A stretch of 7,739 nt of DNA from Gammaproteobacteria bacterium. GTDB lineage: Bacteria > Pseudomonadota > Gammaproteobacteria > Chromatiales > Chromatiaceae. Numbering within the stretch: position 1 is the stretch's first letter; each line of letters opens with the position of its first letter. This document shows, in pieces, positions 6,396 through 7,739 of the stretch. The stretch is taken from the NCBI GenBank assembly GCA_030625445.1, contig DAOUQU010000066.1:1-7739 (forward strand), read 5' to 3'. The translations under genes and the position numbers were made by a program. The notes under the pieces are model-generated. The model made no database searches and was not told where the DNA came from. It was given only the letters and a program-made list of their open reading frames with translations.

Positions 6396-7484
6396 ATGCA
6401 CATCATCGTGATTGGCGCCGGCATCAGCGGCATGATGAGCGCACGCGAACTGCTGCTCGCCGGTGCGCAGGTCACGATCATCGAACGACAGCAAGCCGGC
6501 CGGGAATCCTCATGGGCCGGCGGCGGCATCATCTCCCCTCTCTATCCATGGCGCTATGCCGATGCTGTCAACCTGCTGGCGAGCAACAGTCAGAAAGCCT
6601 ATCCTGCACTGGCGGCGCAACTCGCTGAAAATACAGGCATCGATCCTGAATATCTCAACAGCGGGCTGCTGATTCTTGCGCCTGATGAAACCCGGGCGGC
6701 AGTGAGTTGGGCGCAGCAGTGGCAGGTCGATCTGCAACAGCTCGACAGGCAGCAGATGCATGACATCGAAACAACGCTAAAGAGTCCGGTTGAAGAGGGA
6801 CTGTGGCTGCCGCAGGTTGCCCAGGTCAGAAACCCGCGTTTCATGAAAGCGCTGCACAAGGAGCTTGAAAACCTTGGCGCGAATTTCATTCTGGAGAGTC
6901 CAGTCACTGGATTTGAACACAAGGGCGCGAACATCTCCGCGGTAAAAACAGCGGACCGGCACTATTTTGCCGACAATGTTATTGTCTGCAGCGGTGCCTG
7001 GGCGGCTGAAATGCTGCGCGATACCATGCCGCAGCCAAAGATTGAGCCCGTACGCGGGCAAATGCTGCTGTTCAAGACAAAACCCGGCACTGTCAAACGC
7101 ATTACCCTGTGGGATAGCCACTACACGGTGCCGCGCAAGGACGGCAGGGTTCTGTTTGGCAGCACCATCGAACATACCGGTTTTATCAAGGAGACAACCC
7201 GGGAGGCAGCCGAACTGCTGCATCAATGCGCCATCGACCTCTATCCCCGGCTAGTTGACTACCCGATAGAACATCACTGGGCCGGACTACGCCCGAGCTC
7301 CCCGGGCGGCGTACCCTACATCGGCAGACACACCGAATATGAGAATCTCTTCATCAATGCCGGACACTACCGCAACGGCGTAGTGCTGGCACCTGCATCG
7401 GCAAAACTGGTTGCAGATCTGGTGCTCGGAAGAGAAACAGAGATAGACCCTGCCCCCTACGGTTTTGATGCTGTGCGCGATTAA
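6396..7484 (+). CDS. thiO: ThiO-like glycine oxidase (FAD-dependent amine oxidase)
   Basis: Members of this DAO family oxidise glycine to iminoacetate or glyoxylate with FAD and oxygen; ThiO supplies the glycine imine for thiazole synthesis in thiamin production. The protein has 362 residues. GAGISG (7-12) with Glu30 at the end of strand 2 (VTIIER) is the FAD-binding Rossmann motif. SWAGGGIISPLYPW (39-52), PVRGQML (218-224), Tyr243, GLRPSSPGGVPYIG (297-310, Arg299 expected to hold the substrate carboxylate) and NAGHYRNGVVLAP (321-333) match ThiO well, the last being a family hallmark. The ATG lies 5 bases after the ispH stop, so co-transcription is likely, although no strong Shine-Dalgarno is visible. 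No thiS or thiG is in the window, so a related amino acid oxidase of the same family remains possible. Confidence 0.87.
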   Translation: MHIIVIGAGISGMMSARELLLAGAQVTIIERQQAGRESSWAGGGIISPLYPWRYADAVNLLASNSQKAYPALAAQLAENTGIDPEYLNSGLLILAPDETRAAVSWAQQWQVDLQQLDRQQMHDIETTLKSPVEEGLWLPQVAQVRNPRFMKALHKELENLGANFILESPVTGFEHKGANISAVKTADRHYFADNVIVCSGAWAAEMLRDTMPQPKIEPVRGQMLLFKTKPGTVKRITLWDSHYTVPRKDGRVLFGSTIEHTGFIKETTREAAELLHQCAIDLYPRLVDYPIEHHWAGLRPSSPGGVPYIGRHTEYENLFINAGHYRNGVVLAPASAKLVADLVLGRETEIDPAPYGFDAVRD

Positions 7485-7504
7485 GGAGCTGTTCGCAAAG
7501 AAAT

Positions 7505-7534
7505 TTTTCAGCAGCACCCGGCCTGTGGTATAAA
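7505..7534 (+). promoter_or_regulatory. Possible sigma70 promoter before the peroxiredoxin gene
   Basis: TATAAA at 7529-7534 matches the -10 consensus at five of six bases, and TTTTCA at 7505-7510 matches the -35 at four of six with an 18-base spacer. Initiation would fall near 7541, inside the FNR-type palindrome at 7536-7549, a geometry in which the bound regulator would repress. A second candidate -10, TTCAAT at 7603-7608, would instead place the palindrome about 72 bases upstream of the start, suited to activation. Confidence 0.4.
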
Positions 7535-7535
7535 C

Positions 7536-7549
7536 TTGATATATATCAA
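7536..7549. promoter_or_regulatory. FNR/ANR-type binding site (perfect palindrome)
   Basis: TTGAT-ATAT-ATCAA is an exact match to the FNR/ANR consensus TTGAT-N4-ATCAA. It sits in the only substantial intergenic gap of the right half, 52 bases after thiO and 89 bases before the next start codon. The oxygen-sensing [4Fe-4S] regulator FNR (ANR in some species) would bind it under low oxygen; a related CRP/FNR-family regulator such as DNR could also use it. Whether it activates or represses depends on the promoter used. Confidence 0.75.
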
Positions 7550-7627
7550 AAAGAGTGCGAAGCGGGAGCTGCATCAGAAAGATTGCAAACCCTCTCTTCC
7601 CATTCAATAAGAACGACAAGCGACCAA

Positions 7628-7633
7628 AAGGAG
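7628..7633 (+). promoter_or_regulatory. Strong ribosome binding site of the peroxiredoxin gene
   Basis: AAGGAG lies 5 bases before the ATG at 7639, the best Shine-Dalgarno in the window, and fixes that start. Confidence 0.8.
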
Positions 7634-7638
7634 ACCCC

Positions 7639-7739
7639 ATGCTGAAACCCGGCGATATTGCTCCAGGCTTTGAGATCCCCAATGCTGAACTCGAGATGAT
7701 TCAGCTCGAGGATCTCAAAAACAAGCATAACCTGGTGCT
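7639..7739 (+). CDS. Probable peroxiredoxin (AhpC/TSA family), N-terminal fragment
   Basis: Only the first 33 codons plus two bases are in the window. The peptide begins MLKPGDIAPGFEIPNAE and continues through LEDLKNKHNLV. The pattern G-D-x-A-P-x-F-x-x-P, then a Leu-x-Asp/Glu-Leu/Phe-Lys segment and a hydrophobic strand, is the thioredoxin-fold entry of AhpC/TSA and BCP-type peroxiredoxins, which reduce peroxides through a peroxidatic cysteine. That cysteine should lie about 10-15 residues beyond the edge, so it cannot be confirmed. A TlpA-like or other thioredoxin-fold redox protein is the alternative. A strong ribosome binding site and an FNR box precede it, so it appears to start its own transcription unit. 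Confidence 0.78.
   Translation, partial: MLKPGDIAPGFEIPNAELEMIQLEDLKNKHNLV

Noticed and set aside
7485..7535. Possible terminator after thiO (GCTG at 7488-7491 with CAGC at 7509-7512, T-run at 7504-7508)
   Set aside because: Only four pairs with a long loop, and the T-run lies inside the loop and not after the stem, so it does not meet intrinsic terminator criteria.
1..7739. Mobile element, phage, CRISPR or defence system
   Set aside because: No transposase, integrase, spaced repeats, toxin-antitoxin pair or target-site duplication was seen; every substantial gene fits central metabolism or cofactor uptake.

Overview
The window reads as ordinary chromosomal DNA from a proteobacterium, most likely a gammaproteobacterium. 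The reasons are a moderately GC-rich, uniform base composition, close resemblance of Pta, AckA and IspH to the gammaproteobacterial forms as I recall them, and compact same-strand gene packing with 4-base stop/start overlaps. A sulfur-oxidiser or Chromatiales-like host is possible, but that is a guess. All supported genes are on the + strand. I see no tRNA or rRNA genes, CRISPR array, transposon or phage gene.

Region 1 (1-1932) is the acetate node. It holds the 3' end of pta (phosphate acetyltransferase) overlapping by ATGA with a complete ackA (acetate kinase). Together they interconvert acetyl-CoA and acetate plus ATP through acetyl phosphate.

Region 2 (1926-2253) has no gene but is dense in signals. 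Eight in-phase copies of a TGAGTAG-like heptamer begin over the ackA stop codon. They are followed by a possible sigma70 promoter inside an imperfect hairpin, a cobalamin riboswitch aptamer, and an intrinsic terminator just before btuB.

Region 3 (2254-7484) is a tightly packed five-gene run: btuB (outer-membrane TonB-dependent cobalamin receptor), a PduO-type cob(I)alamin adenosyltransferase, an unassigned Rossmann-fold protein resembling ketopantoate reductase, ispH (last step of the MEP isoprenoid pathway) and a ThiO-like glycine oxidase. The first two form a B12 uptake and activation module that fits the riboswitch. The last three are joined by overlaps (TTGA, ATGA, TTGA) or a 5-base gap. 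Unless internal promoters exist, the essential isoprenoid gene and the thiamin-type oxidase would be transcribed from the B12-attenuated leader.

Region 4 (7485-7739) is a 154-base intergenic stretch carrying a perfect FNR/ANR-type palindrome, followed by the first 33 codons of a probable peroxiredoxin cut by the window edge. The palindrome suggests oxygen-responsive control of that gene.

I did not find a convincing undescribed system. The points most worth a second look are the B12 riboswitch placed ahead of ispH and thiO, the PanE-like protein lacking part of the expected active site, the FNR box before the peroxiredoxin, and the heptamer array.
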